Source: CAYFXA01 sp964347135
GTDB lineage: Bacteria; Patescibacteriota; Microgenomatia; PFEM01; JAHIFH01
Assembly (NCBI GenBank): GCA_964347135.1
Contig: CAYFXA010000035.1
Coordinates: 1 to 34,291 of the forward strand
DNA length: 34,291 nucleotides
Reading direction: 5' to 3'
The notes beneath the pieces are model-generated. The model saw nothing but the letters and a program-made list of their open reading frames with translations. It was not told where the DNA came from and made no database searches. Shown here piece after piece: positions 15,851 to 24,743 of the stretch. Positions within the stretch are counted from its first letter, which is position 1; the number at the start of each line of letters is the position of its first letter. The position numbers and the translations under genes are program-made.

Positions 15851-16726
15851 ATGTTTAAAATTCAATCAGTGCCAGAAGAAATAAACCCAACCGAAAAACC
15901 ACTTGAAATTAAAGAAGATGTTTCCCAACCAGTTGAAGAAAAACACTGGCTTAAACCCCTTTTGTTTTTGTTATTAGGAGTAGTTGTAGCCACAGCCTTT
16001 TTTTTCGCTGGGTATCAACTTGGTCAAAAACAAGCTCAACTTGTTACCCAGCCAACTCCAACACCAGTTGCATCACCGACCCCTGTTGAAGCGGGAAGTT
16101 ATCGAATAGCTGGCATAGATTTAACGATTGATAAGGCTTTGAGAGTGGAGCGAGACATTGAAAAAGATTTGTTGGTTTTATCAGTGACGTTTGCGGCAAA
16201 CGAAGAGTGTCCTTTGCCAGGAGGGGCGGTTTGTGGTTATGACACACGGCGGTTTAGGTTGGTTGACGACGAGAGATATGTTCAAGACATGCTTTTTTCC
16301 TATCCTACAATTGAATACCTAACTACCAATCCAATTTCTCAGAGAATTTTGAAACTTGGAGAAAAAGATAGAGGAGAGGTTTTTTTTGAAATTTCTAAAG
16401 AAAAGAATAAATTTTTCCTAACTTATTCTTTGGCAGGAGAAACGACCGAGCAAATTTTAATTGAACCTGAGTTATTTGATCCTAGCTGTGTTGAAAAAGA
16501 AACTGGTGACGAAATGACTCTTTCTGAAGCAAAAGAAATTGCCTTGAAAAGCGAGTGCGCTGAGGAAGGGAATCTTACAGGCAGATATTTCTGCAATGAA
16601 AATACCGGAACCTGGTGGTTAGATTTGGATATTGATAAACCAGGTTGTGCTCCAGCTTGTGTGGTTGATGTTTCAACTGGAGAAGCGGAAATTAATTGGC
16701 GGTGTACGGGTTTGATTCCCGAATAG
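15851..16726 (+). CDS. Membrane-anchored protein of unknown function
   Basis: The product has 291 residues. Residues 1-35 are cytoplasmic and charged, 36-57 form one membrane segment (LLFLLLGVVVATAFFFAGY), and a Pro/Thr linker (PTPTPVASPTP) leads to an outside domain of about 210 residues. The domain has Cys pairs (ECPLPGGAVCGYD and a C-terminal CAPACVVDVSTG) that could form disulfides. The C-terminal part (WWLDLDIDKPGC to VSTGEAEINWR) resembles small beta domains that follow conserved 'GWWL' or 'STGE' patterns, but no family is assigned. It is divergent from the 66-residue secreted protein. Confidence 0.75.
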   Translation: MFKIQSVPEEINPTEKPLEIKEDVSQPVEEKHWLKPLLFLLLGVVVATAFFFAGYQLGQKQAQLVTQPTPTPVASPTPVEAGSYRIAGIDLTIDKALRVERDIEKDLLVLSVTFAANEECPLPGGAVCGYDTRRFRLVDDERYVQDMLFSYPTIEYLTTNPISQRILKLGEKDRGEVFFEISKEKNKFFLTYSLAGETTEQILIEPELFDPSCVEKETGDEMTLSEAKEIALKSECAEEGNLTGRYFCNENTGTWWLDLDIDKPGCAPACVVDVSTGEAEINWRCTGLIPE

Positions 16727-16731
16727 AACTC

Positions 16732-17355
16732 TCAATTTTCCAATATTTCTTCCATTTCTCTTGTCAATTCGTAATTAGGGTCTAATTCAATCGCTTTTTC
16801 AAGATATTCCTTAGCCTCCTCGGTTTCATAAAGTTTGTAATGAAGATAAGCGAGTTGGAGGTAACCATCGCGATAGTCTGGTTTTTCTTCAATAACTTTC
16901 TCCCAAGCAGCAATTAATCTCTTAATATCTTTGGGGTCGGAATAATATTTTTTTTGCCAAAGTTCTTTGGGTTGGGGATTGGTTTGTTTACCCAAGACTA
17001 GGCTATTTGTTTGAAAGATTTGTCTTTCAGCCAAAAAAAGGGCTTTTTCTGCTTCTTCAAATTGGTTATTGGCTAGAAATTCTTCGGCGAGTTTAATTTG
17101 TGCCTGAGAATCATTAGGGTCTCTAAGCAATTTTTCTTTAGCCCGCCAAAAATCATCTTGAGAAACAAAAAAAGAGCCGATGAAAAGGAGAATAAGTAAA
17201 GCCACTCCTGCTGGTGCGCCCCAACGCCGTGCCGCTCGAGACGCCCGGTGCTCGCTTAGTTTTCTAGCCTCAACAACTTTGTCACTCACCCAGGGTTTGA
17301 CATTCTTGATAGGCTGAAGAAGCAGTTGTTTACTGGGTTTTTTTACCTTGGCCAT
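16732..17355 (-). CDS. Membrane-anchored TPR protein
   Basis: The product has 207 residues. A basic N-terminus (1-45) precedes one membrane segment (about 46-65), followed by helical repeats. A first pair lies around 75-115 (DSQAQIKLAEEFLANNQFEEA), and a clear TPR lies around 157-203 (YLQLAYLHYKLYETEEA, ending in ELDPNYE). TPR domains bind other proteins; the partner is not evident. It starts 13 bases inside the end of valS on the same strand, so it is co-transcribed with it. Nothing suggests a direct role in tRNA charging. Confidence 0.82.
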   Translation of the reverse strand: MAKVKKPSKQLLLQPIKNVKPWVSDKVVEARKLSEHRASRAARRWGAPAGVALLILLFIGSFFVSQDDFWRAKEKLLRDPNDSQAQIKLAEEFLANNQFEEAEKALFLAERQIFQTNSLVLGKQTNPQPKELWQKKYYSDPKDIKRLIAAWEKVIEEKPDYRDGYLQLAYLHYKLYETEEAKEYLEKAIELDPNYELTREMEEILEN

Positions 17356-19328
17356 TTTTCAATCATTAAAGCTTCGCCATGCTCAGGAAGGCGTTGATAA
17401 ATTTCCTCGGTTATAAAAGGCATGAAGGGATGAAGCAGTTTCAGGCTCGTTTCGAGCACATTAAGCAAGGTTGGCTGAGCCTCGTCTCGACGCTTCTTAC
17501 TCATTTCAAGATATTTATCGCAGAAAGTGTGCCAAAAAAATTGATAAATTTCTTCTGCGGCTAAATCAAAACGATAGCGGTTAATCAAACTCGTTGCTCT
17601 CTTAGTAGTTTTTTCCAATTCTTTTAAAATCCACTGATCATCTTTGTGTTTTTTACCTTTCTTAGTCTTGCCTTGATAAGACAGAACGAACCGACTAGCA
17701 TTCCAGATTTTATTAGCAAAATTGCGGTAGGCGATGACCTTATTTTCCTCAATCTTCAGATCATTTCCTGGAGGATTGCCAACAACAAGAGCCATTCTAA
17801 GGGCATCGGCACCATGTTTTTCAATAATTTCCACTGGATCAAAGCCAATTCCCTTGGTTTTACTAAATTTTCTTCCTTTTTCATCACGAACTAAACCATG
17901 AAGATAAACAATTTCAAAAGGAATTTTGCCAGTCATTTCTAAACATAACATGATTTCTCTAGCCACCCAGAAAAACAAAATGTCATAAGCAGTTTCTCGC
18001 ACAGTGGTAGGGTAGAAGTAATCAAGGTCTTTAGTTTTTTTTGGCCAACCCAAGGTGGAGATGGGCCAAAGTCCAGAAGAAAACCAGGTATCAAGGATAT
18101 CTTCCTCGCCTGATAGGGGAATCTTGTGTCCCCACCAGAGTTGGCGGGAAATACACCAATCACGAATATTTTCCAACCATTGGAAATAGATTTTCGTGTA
18201 CCGGCGGGGGATAATCTTGATTTGGCCACTTTTAACGGCTTTGATTGCTTTTTCAGCCAAAGGTTTAGCTTTAACAAACCATTGTTTGGAAATCAGAGGT
18301 TCGGTCATTTCTCCACAGCGCTGACAATGACCAATCGCATGGTCGTAGTCCTCGATTTTTTTGATGAATTTACCTTTTTTTAGATCCTGAACTACTTTTT
18401 TTCTACCTTCTTCAATTGAGAGGCCAGCATATTTTCCAGTGAGTTTGGTTAATTTACCATCAAACCCAACCGCAATTAATTTTTTCAATTTGTGTCTTTC
18501 ACCAATTTCAAAGTCAAGTTGATCATGAGTAGGCGTGATTTTAAGAGCCCCAGTTCCGAATTTAGGATCAACCGCTTGGTCAGTGATAACCGGAATTTTT
18601 CTGTTGGTTAAGGGTAAAGGCACCTTTTTATCCACCAAGTGTTGATATTTCTTGTTTTTGGGATGAATCGCCACCGCAACATCAGCAAAAATAGTTTCTG
18701 GGCGAGTGGTAGCAATGATGATGGGACCGTACTTAAGATAGTAAAGTTTGCTTTTTTCTTCTTCGTGAACATTCTCTAAATCAGAAATCGCGGTTTGACA
18801 TTTAGGGCACCAGTTGATAATTCGTTCACCTTGGTAAATTAATCCTTTTTTGTAAAGGCGATTAAAAGCCTCTTCAACCGCCTCTGAACGAGCTTTGTCC
18901 ATGGTGTAGACTTCTCTTGTCCAATCCAAAGAAAAACCCAAAAGTTTGAGTTGAGTGCGAATATATTGAAGCGAGTCATCAGCAAAATTTTTAGCTCTTT
19001 TAAGAAATTCTTTTCTACCAACGTCTTCTTTGGATTTACCTTCCTTGGCTAATTCCTTACTGACCAAGTATTCAACCGCAATTGAAGCGTGGTCAAAGCC
19101 AGGCAGCCAAAGGGTTGGTTTACCTTTCATTCGTTGGTAGCGAACCATAATATCTTCAATAACATACATCGCGTGTCCAGCATGAAGACCTCCAGTCACG
19201 TTAGGAGGGGGTAAAGTGACGGTATAAGGCTTCTTTTTGGGCTCAATTTTAGGAGTAAACCAACCACCCTTTTCCCAAAAGGCATAGATTTTCTTTTCGA
19301 CTTTTTGAGGATTATAAGTTTTTTCCAT
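17343..19328 (-). CDS. valS: Valyl-tRNA synthetase, compact form
   Basis: The product has 661 residues, against about 850-950 in most bacteria. The class I signature is HAGH at 49-52 in a PPPNVTGGLHAGH context, which marks ValRS, with LWLPGFDHASIA next. The editing domain is present (TTRPETIF). The KMSKS loop reads KFSKT at 487-491. Two parts are reduced. After WWGHKIP the usual Cys-rich zinc segment is missing and the chain goes almost directly to DILDTWFSSGLWP. The C-terminal coiled-coil arm is also absent, since the protein ends soon after the anticodon-binding domain (PFMPFITEEIYQ). It charges tRNA-Val with valine. It is followed by a coupled TPR gene and has its own promoter. Confidence 0.94.
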   Translation of the reverse strand: MEKTYNPQKVEKKIYAFWEKGGWFTPKIEPKKKPYTVTLPPPNVTGGLHAGHAMYVIEDIMVRYQRMKGKPTLWLPGFDHASIAVEYLVSKELAKEGKSKEDVGRKEFLKRAKNFADDSLQYIRTQLKLLGFSLDWTREVYTMDKARSEAVEEAFNRLYKKGLIYQGERIINWCPKCQTAISDLENVHEEEKSKLYYLKYGPIIIATTRPETIFADVAVAIHPKNKKYQHLVDKKVPLPLTNRKIPVITDQAVDPKFGTGALKITPTHDQLDFEIGERHKLKKLIAVGFDGKLTKLTGKYAGLSIEEGRKKVVQDLKKGKFIKKIEDYDHAIGHCQRCGEMTEPLISKQWFVKAKPLAEKAIKAVKSGQIKIIPRRYTKIYFQWLENIRDWCISRQLWWGHKIPLSGEEDILDTWFSSGLWPISTLGWPKKTKDLDYFYPTTVRETAYDILFFWVAREIMLCLEMTGKIPFEIVYLHGLVRDEKGRKFSKTKGIGFDPVEIIEKHGADALRMALVVGNPPGNDLKIEENKVIAYRNFANKIWNASRFVLSYQGKTKKGKKHKDDQWILKELEKTTKRATSLINRYRFDLAAEEIYQFFWHTFCDKYLEMSKKRRDEAQPTLLNVLETSLKLLHPFMPFITEEIYQRLPEHGEALMIEKWPR

Positions 19329-19340
19329 CGTCTTTAATGA

Positions 19341-19369
19341 ATTATAGCTGACTTTGCTTTCAGCCTCAA
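19341..19369 (-). promoter_or_regulatory. valS: valS promoter
   Basis: Read on the minus strand, TTGAGG (19364-19369) and a perfect TATAAT (19341-19346) are 17 bases apart. RNA would begin near 19334, about 6 bases before the ATG. No T-box leader fits in this space. Confidence 0.65.
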
Positions 19370-19372
19370 GCT

Positions 19373-19381
19373 TGATAAACT
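19373..19381 (+). promoter_or_regulatory. Extended -10 of the methyltransferase gene, leaderless
   Basis: TGaTAAACT (19373-19381) ends 6 bases before the GTG at 19388. This predicts a message starting at the start codon and supports the GTG as the true start. It lies back to back with the valS promoter. Confidence 0.4.
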
Positions 19382-19387
19382 GTTTTT

Positions 19388-19942
19388 GTGTCTCGAAAGG
19401 ACTACAACAAGGCGTATTATAAAAAAAGGGGTACTTTTTTCCCTGAGATTAAGGGATTCTTTTTCTCTCTTCTTATTAAAATCCTTTTAAGACCGAAAAC
19501 CTTGCTTGATGTTGGTTGCGCTGAAGGAAAGATGATTAAGTGGGGATTGAAATTAAAGGTTGATACTTACGGAGTGGATCTTAGTTCAAAAGGATTTGAA
19601 AAAGCAAAAGAAGTTATTCGCAGCCGTTGTCAGGCTGGCAATCTATTGGAACTGCCTTTTAAAAACAACCAATTTGAAGTCACAACCTGTCTTGCTCTAA
19701 TGGAGCATATTGAGGCAAGGAAGACGAGTAAAGCTTTAAAAGAACTTTTAAGAGTTTCAGAGAAATACGTCTTGCTTCAAATTTGTGTTAAAGATAATCC
19801 CATCGAAGGCAAGCACTACCAATTAGATCCGACTCACGTTAATGTTAAAAAATCTGATTGGTGGGTAAAGAAATTTCAGAAAATGAAGATTAAAGTTGCT
19901 TTGGCTCTTCCTAAGTTTGGCTTGTTCCTTCTTCGATGCTGA
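19388..19942 (+). CDS. Class I SAM-dependent methyltransferase
   Basis: The product has 184 residues from a GTG. SAM-binding motif I is DVGCAEG at 41-47, with the acidic end of strand 2 at D64 (YGVDLS). A later LPFKNNQFEVTTCLALMEHI matches the motif of the Methyltransf_11 group. The substrate is unknown. The protein is short, with little beyond the Rossmann core. Its last 32 bases overlap the end of tsaD on the opposite strand (19911-19942), so the two transcripts are antisense over their tails. Neighbours (valS, tsaD, thpR) all concern tRNA, so an RNA substrate is possible but not shown. Confidence 0.82.
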   Translation: MSRKDYNKAYYKKRGTFFPEIKGFFFSLLIKILLRPKTLLDVGCAEGKMIKWGLKLKVDTYGVDLSSKGFEKAKEVIRSRCQAGNLLELPFKNNQFEVTTCLALMEHIEARKTSKALKELLRVSEKYVLLQICVKDNPIEGKHYQLDPTHVNVKKSDWWVKKFQKMKIKVALALPKFGLFLLRC

Positions 19943-20900
19943 GGCTAGGGTTAGCCTGGATTTTTTGCCAGGGAAGGGATTTGAAATTGAAAAAGGCACA
20001 GCTAGCAATATAGGTGGCGTTGTCGGTACAGAGCTTGGGTGAAGGAACAAAAAAGTTAACCTTATTAGTAATTTGAGTTTGCATTTGCTCTCGCAGTTGT
20101 TTATTAGCCGCCACACCACCAGCCAAAAGAACGCTTTTAACTTTATGTTTTTGGGCTGCTCTAATCGTTTTTTTAACCACGACATCAACAATTGCTTGCT
20201 GAATGCCAGCTGCCATATCCGCTTTTTTGATTCTTTTTTGCTTTCTTTTAAAATTAATGACCGCTGTTTTTAAGCCCGAAAAAGAAAAATCATGATTCTC
20301 CTGTTTAATCATTGGTCGAGGTAAATCATAGGTTCGAGGATTACCTTTTTCTGCTAGTTTGGCAATTGCCGGACCCCCAGGATAGGGAAGTCCGAGCACC
20401 CGAGCGGTTTTATCAAAACATTCACCAGCCGCATCATCACGAGTGCCGCCTAGCCATTTTATCTTGCCATGAGTCTTCATTAAAACCAAATCAGTGTGTC
20501 CACCCGAGATAACCAGTCCAATAGCTGGAAATCGAGGTTTTTTACCTTCCAGCCAATTAGCATAGAGATGGGCTTGGAGGTGATTAATGGGCACGATTGG
20601 CTTTTTCCAGGTATAGGTCAGGGTTTTGGCTGTTTCCGTTCCCACTAAAAGTGAACCAATTAAACCAGGACCAATGGTCACGGCAATAGCATCCACTTTT
20701 TTGGTTTTTTGAAGAGCTTCTTCAATAACAGGAATAATACACTTCAGTTGCTCCCGAGCCGCTACCTCAGGAATGATTCCTCCTGTTTTTTGATGAAGTT
20801 CAATTGAAGAAGCAAGGGCATTGGAAAGGATTTTTGTTCCCTTTTCAACCACAGCTGCGGCGGTTTCATCACAACTGGTTTCTATGCCAAGGATGCGCAT
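19911..20900 (-). CDS. tsaD: tRNA N6-adenosine threonylcarbamoyltransferase TsaD
   Basis: The product has 329 residues, normal for the family. It starts MRILGIETSCDETAAAVV, the ASKHA phosphate-1 motif, and has the metal ligands H107 and H111 (NHLQAH) and D293 (CTDNATYI), with SGGHTDLVL and LPYPGGPAIAKLA between. TsaD transfers the threonylcarbamoyl group to A37 of ANN-decoding tRNAs, with TsaB and TsaE, which are not in the window. It starts 19 bases inside the end of thpR on the same strand, so they are coupled. Its tail overlaps the convergent methyltransferase. Confidence 0.96.
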   Translation of the reverse strand: MRILGIETSCDETAAAVVEKGTKILSNALASSIELHQKTGGIIPEVAAREQLKCIIPVIEEALQKTKKVDAIAVTIGPGLIGSLLVGTETAKTLTYTWKKPIVPINHLQAHLYANWLEGKKPRFPAIGLVISGGHTDLVLMKTHGKIKWLGGTRDDAAGECFDKTARVLGLPYPGGPAIAKLAEKGNPRTYDLPRPMIKQENHDFSFSGLKTAVINFKRKQKRIKKADMAAGIQQAIVDVVVKKTIRAAQKHKVKSVLLAGGVAANKQLREQMQTQITNKVNFFVPSPKLCTDNATYIASCAFFNFKSLPWQKIQANPSLSIEEGTSQT

Positions 20901-21427
20901 TTGAGTTGAGTATAAATAGAACCGGATTCAGTGAGAGTACTTTTGGTTAAACTTACCTCACTGGCAACAAATTTTACTTTTTTGATTTTAGTTTTTTTAA
21001 TTAACTGGGTCAGGTTTTGTTGTTTTTTAATTCGCCCCAAAGTAACATGACTAACAAACGGTTTTTTATCAAAATAGATTTTTTCTTTTTTTAACCTTTT
21101 TCTAATCTTGATTGCCAGAGCATTAAGCTTTCCTAATTCATCACCCAAATCAACAAAAATTATTCTTGCTCTTGTTGGGCTAGGAAAGCAACCAATTTTT
21201 AAAAGATGAAGTTGGACTGGTTTAATTTGGTAAGTGACTTCATCAAGAATTTTTTCAATTAGCTCAACTTTATCAGGCGTGATTGAACCTAAAAAAGCCA
21301 AGGTTAAATGGCTTAATTTTGGCTTAATCCAACGAGCTTGTACTCCCGCTTTTTTTAAATCCTGCTGGATTTTACTAATTTCTTTTTTTGTTTTTTCTGG
21401 TAATTCTAAGGCAATAAAGGCTCTCAT
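20882..21427 (-). CDS. thpR: RNA 2',3'-cyclic phosphodiesterase (2H family, LigT/ThpR)
   Basis: The product has 181 residues, the usual size. The two catalytic HxTx motifs of the 2H superfamily are present: HLTL at 40-43 and HVTL at 127-130. The N-terminus MRAFIALELPEKTKKEI is typical of the family. It opens 2',3'-cyclic phosphate ends of RNA; the physiological substrate in bacteria is unsettled. It is coupled to tsaD downstream, and a structured, gene-free spacer (21428-21537) lies just upstream. Confidence 0.93.
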   Translation of the reverse strand: MRAFIALELPEKTKKEISKIQQDLKKAGVQARWIKPKLSHLTLAFLGSITPDKVELIEKILDEVTYQIKPVQLHLLKIGCFPSPTRARIIFVDLGDELGKLNALAIKIRKRLKKEKIYFDKKPFVSHVTLGRIKKQQNLTQLIKKTKIKKVKFVASEVSLTKSTLTESGSIYTQLKCASLA

Positions 21428-21446
21428 TTTCGCACCTGCGTATGGT

Positions 21447-21532
21447 TGACGTTCGTCGCCTGAAGCAGGTAAGAAAAGACGGACGAGACCTGCTTTAGCA
21501 ACCTCGCCTTTCCACAGGCGAGAAGGACGTCA
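21447..21532 (-). ncRNA. Candidate structured leader upstream of thpR
   Basis: The 110-base spacer between the GT-C-like gene and thpR is richer in G and C than its surroundings and contains three nested pairings: TGACGT (21447-21452) with ACGTCA (21527-21532), AAGCAGGT (21463-21470) with ACCTGCTT (21488-21495), and CTCGCCT (21503-21509) with AGGCGAG (21516-21522). Together they make a three-way junction. CGCCTG (21457-21462) can instead pair with CAGGCG (21515-21520), giving a competing fold. This could be a cis-regulatory leader or a repeat element. A T-run on the + side (21533-21539) would also allow a terminator-like reading of that strand. Confidence 0.45.
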
Positions 21533-21537
21533 TTTTT

Positions 21538-22953
21538 TTACAAATTTTTGTAAACCACTCTTCCTTGGTCTCGAAAAACTTCTTGCCAACCAAAACTTTC
21601 TGGATTATCTCTGATTCTTAAGTCCATAAAAGTTCCGGAAGCAATGTATAACCAGTTAATATTATATTTCTCAAGAGTTTCCTGCCAACCCGGACGGGTT
21701 TGTAAAGTCTCTAAATAAATAGTATAAGGACTTTTGCCTGAAGGAGTTCGCCAGGCTGGCATTCGCCCATCCACAAAAATTTTGTATTCCGGTAAAAGCC
21801 AAATGAGGTCACCACCCTGTTCGTAGGTATTAAAGATATTGCCTTTTTCGGGCTGTTTTTTAAGGAATTCGATTGCTGAACAGGAACGGGCAATTTGGCA
21901 GGAGTATTGCCAACTGCGGTTAACGATTAACGCTTTGGGAAATAAGAAAAAAGGACCGATAAAGAAAATGAACATAGAAACTAATAAAGTCAGAGATTGA
22001 AAATGCTTGCTTTTGACTTTGGTAAAAGAAATAACGTAGGCAGCAAAAAAGAAGAAATAAGCCAAATCTCGCCTTGCTTTAAATGCCATGTAAGCAAAAG
22101 CAATTAAAACCAAGAGCTTAAAGATGGTCAGAGGTTTTTTTCTTGTTTGGTAAATAACCCAGAAAGCGATTACTAAAAAAAGGAAAATTGCCAATTGGAA
22201 CCAGGGATGGGGCGGCACCCACTCAGCAATTAGGTTTGATAAAGGAACAACGGTAAAGTGCCGCCAGGCTTCTAAATAGATTTGGTAACCAAAAGGGTTA
22301 AAAAGGGTGGTGCCAATGCTAAGAAGACTGATACCTAAAATTTTAAAATAATTTTTAACCTGTTTGGGCTTAATAAAAAGCCACATTGTTTTTTCAAAAA
22401 CAAAGATGAGCAATAAAGCCACTCCCAGAATAAAGCCTCCGTGACCGTTTGCCCAAAGCATCATGACTAAGGGAGCGAAAAGGAACCACTTCAGCTTGTT
22501 TTGGCTTGCGAGCTCGATTAATTTGATAAGAAGAAGGAGAAAAAAGAAACTCAAAAGTTGATTACGAATACCAAAACCAAAAACTAACCAGGAAAGAAAA
22601 ATAATCAAAGGAAGGCTAATGATTTTCAGTTCTTTTTGACCCGATAAGGAAAGAAAAACAATTATACTTGCTACCATTAATAAACTGTTGATTAAACTCA
22701 AGCCAAACAAACCCAAAAATTGATAGGAAAGAAAAAGAGGTAGTTGGTAAAGGGCTCGGGCGTCAGGCCAGTAGTAATTGTCCAAAAGAACGCTAAAAGT
22801 GTTGTAACGACAAATTTCTTTTTCTTGCCAAATTTGCTGACCGCAACGGAGTTGCCAACCCAAATCAGGATCGTTTGGAGAAAGAAAAAAGAGAAAAAAC
22901 AAGCCAACCAAAAGTAAAATCAAGACTAAACGATTGATTGATTGTTTTTTCAT
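21538..22953 (-). CDS. GT-C-like multi-pass membrane protein
   Basis: The product has 471 residues. After a first membrane segment comes NDPDLGWQLRCGQ (D28 and D30) on an outside loop, then about ten hydrophobic segments, then a soluble C-terminal domain of about 120 residues (NTYEQGGDLIWLLP, FVDGRMPAW). The DPDLGWxLxxG loop with acidic residues is typical of GT-C fold membrane proteins related to PMT-type glycosyltransferases, which use lipid-linked sugars at the outer face. Its donor and acceptor are unknown. It starts 12 bases after the VanW gene, so they likely form one operon running on to thpR and tsaD. Confidence 0.72.
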   Translation of the reverse strand: MKKQSINRLVLILLLVGLFFLFFLSPNDPDLGWQLRCGQQIWQEKEICRYNTFSVLLDNYYWPDARALYQLPLFLSYQFLGLFGLSLINSLLMVASIIVFLSLSGQKELKIISLPLIIFLSWLVFGFGIRNQLLSFFFLLLLIKLIELASQNKLKWFLFAPLVMMLWANGHGGFILGVALLLIFVFEKTMWLFIKPKQVKNYFKILGISLLSIGTTLFNPFGYQIYLEAWRHFTVVPLSNLIAEWVPPHPWFQLAIFLFLVIAFWVIYQTRKKPLTIFKLLVLIAFAYMAFKARRDLAYFFFFAAYVISFTKVKSKHFQSLTLLVSMFIFFIGPFFLFPKALIVNRSWQYSCQIARSCSAIEFLKKQPEKGNIFNTYEQGGDLIWLLPEYKIFVDGRMPAWRTPSGKSPYTIYLETLQTRPGWQETLEKYNINWLYIASGTFMDLRIRDNPESFGWQEVFRDQGRVVYKNL

Positions 22954-22965
22954 TTAATTCAAGGG

Positions 22966-24720
22966 CTATTCAGGTGGCTTGGTACCCCTTAAAAAAATTG
23001 CTTGCCAAGGGCGGTAGGCTGAGTAAAAAGTGCGGTCTTGTAAAACTTCATTGTCACGCTCGACTTTGTAATCAAAAGCAACTTTAGCTCCCCAAGCTTG
23101 CCAATCGATTTGCTTTACTTGCCCTTGAGGAAGGGTGGGGTCGTCTTGATACAAATCCGGTGGAGGTGGCACCTGGTCCCAGATTCTTGACTTGGAAATG
23201 GTGACGGTTCGGTTGTCATCGGTGCCGTAAAGTTCAAAGGTTAGTTTGTAATTCTTGGTGTCAGCATAGGCTTGAATAAGAAGATGAGCCGGGGTATCGT
23301 TTTTAAACTTTAAGTCTGCTGTTGGATCATAAACAGTGGCATCTAAGCCAACCGGCGAATTTTGTTCGTAATAACTGACTCGGTAGGCATGGGCATGGCG
23401 TTCCACAATTGGCAAACCCGCGTCAAGAACAGCCCGAAACATTGTGGTTGATACTTGGCAGACGCCACCGCCATCACCAAGAACGGTTCTTCCTTCTTTG
23501 ATAATGTAAGCTTGTTTGAAGCCAGTGGCTGGCGAAACATCCCCCAGAGATTGATTAAAAGAGAAGACTTCACCCGGAGGAATTATTAAACCATTGAGTT
23601 TTGATGAGGCCAGTTGGATATTATGGATTCGCGAACTAATTGAACCTCGAAAATAGGAAACACCTTTGCCCACCAGTTCCTGGATGCCCATGGTGTTAAC
23701 ATCAGCAATACCTACTTGGGGCGGGGTAGTTACCACTGGTAATTGAGCGGTGATTGCTTCTTTTTCGGTTTCCAATTCAGCCAAAGAATGAATGATTAAA
23801 TCAACCGTCTTTTCCTGTTCCAAACTAATGCCTTCTTTAGCTGCTCGAAATTGGGTCACCCGTCCTTCTTTAAATTCAAAAGCAGCATTTTGGGGTGAAC
23901 GATTAATGGCTGAAGCTAATTCCGCTGACCAACTGGCAATTTTTTCTTGGTTATAGTCATTGGTAAATGAAAGTAATTGGACTAGCTGTTCATCGTTAAG
24001 TTCCCAAGTCATTTCCTCGGCGGTTAAAATTAATTTTTTGTCTAAAAATTTTTCTGCTCGAGATTGGGTTTGGTTAATTTGCTCTTCGGTTAAATCAGGC
24101 GAGATTTTAATTAAAGGCAATTCAATAGGCTCAAAGTTTAAGTTGGCAAGTTGGGAATTAACAACAAAAATCAATTTTTTCTTATTAAGACTTAAGCCTT
24201 CTTCTCCGGGTTCGATTTCAATTTGTTTTTGGTCAGTGATTTTAATAGCTGGTTTAATTGTTGGGGTAAAAACTTGGTTAGCAATTTGATCGACCTGTTG
24301 GCTGAGGGATTCCTGATTAAGGGAGTAGTCTAAGGTTAGATTAATCCCCTTTGTCCAAGCTTGGAGTTTTTGCTGAAGGTTTTTCAAAACATTGGTATGG
24401 CGACCAATTTCCCAAGCTTTTTTTGCTGTCATCTCTGGTTGGTATTGAAAATCAGCCAGTTCTAAATACCAAATTTGTTCGTCTGCTTTAAGATTTAGGA
24501 CAGCGCTGGGACTAGCTTCATCAATAAGTTTTTCAATAGTTGCTTGGGCAGTGGCCACATTTTGATTACCAATTGAATGACCCAAAACAGTGACACCCGG
24601 ATAGATTTTTTGCCAATAGGCCAAATGGTAGCTAATTGAAACCAGACCTAAAAAAAGGACAATCGCTACGGGAACGAAAAAAAGCGTTTTTTGGCCAAAC
24701 AGTTGCAGTTTCTTAGTCAT
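22966..24720 (-). CDS. VanW family protein with peptidoglycan-binding-like repeats
   Basis: The product has 584 residues. Membrane segment 12-33 is followed by two copies of a PG_binding_4-like (YoaR-type) module over about 40-340 and a VanW domain at about 355-485 with FSFNQSLGDVSPATGF and the hallmark GGGVCQVST (417-425, C421). A small beta domain ends the protein. VanW proteins occur in the cell envelope of Gram-positives and CPR bacteria. The biochemical role is not settled, and the domain is now often seen as L,D-transpeptidase-like or wall-binding. It heads a minus-strand operon and shares a 23-base divergent promoter region with the solute-binding gene. Confidence 0.9.
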   Translation of the reverse strand: MTKKLQLFGQKTLFFVPVAIVLFLGLVSISYHLAYWQKIYPGVTVLGHSIGNQNVATAQATIEKLIDEASPSAVLNLKADEQIWYLELADFQYQPEMTAKKAWEIGRHTNVLKNLQQKLQAWTKGINLTLDYSLNQESLSQQVDQIANQVFTPTIKPAIKITDQKQIEIEPGEEGLSLNKKKLIFVVNSQLANLNFEPIELPLIKISPDLTEEQINQTQSRAEKFLDKKLILTAEEMTWELNDEQLVQLLSFTNDYNQEKIASWSAELASAINRSPQNAAFEFKEGRVTQFRAAKEGISLEQEKTVDLIIHSLAELETEKEAITAQLPVVTTPPQVGIADVNTMGIQELVGKGVSYFRGSISSRIHNIQLASSKLNGLIIPPGEVFSFNQSLGDVSPATGFKQAYIIKEGRTVLGDGGGVCQVSTTMFRAVLDAGLPIVERHAHAYRVSYYEQNSPVGLDATVYDPTADLKFKNDTPAHLLIQAYADTKNYKLTFELYGTDDNRTVTISKSRIWDQVPPPPDLYQDDPTLPQGQVKQIDWQAWGAKVAFDYKVERDNEVLQDRTFYSAYRPWQAIFLRGTKPPE

Positions 24721-24727
24721 TTTTTAT

Positions 24728-24737
24728 ATGATAACAT
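24728..24737. promoter_or_regulatory. Overlapping bidirectional -10 elements for VanW and solute-binding genes
   Basis: The 23 bases between the two start codons contain TGaTAACAT on the + strand (24729-24737) and TGtTATCAT on the - strand (24728-24736). Both are extended -10 motifs and they share eight bases. The + element ends 6 bases before the ATG at 24744 and the - element ends 7 bases before the ATG at 24720, so both messages would be leaderless or nearly so. Confidence 0.5.
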
Positions 24738-24743
24738 TAAGCT

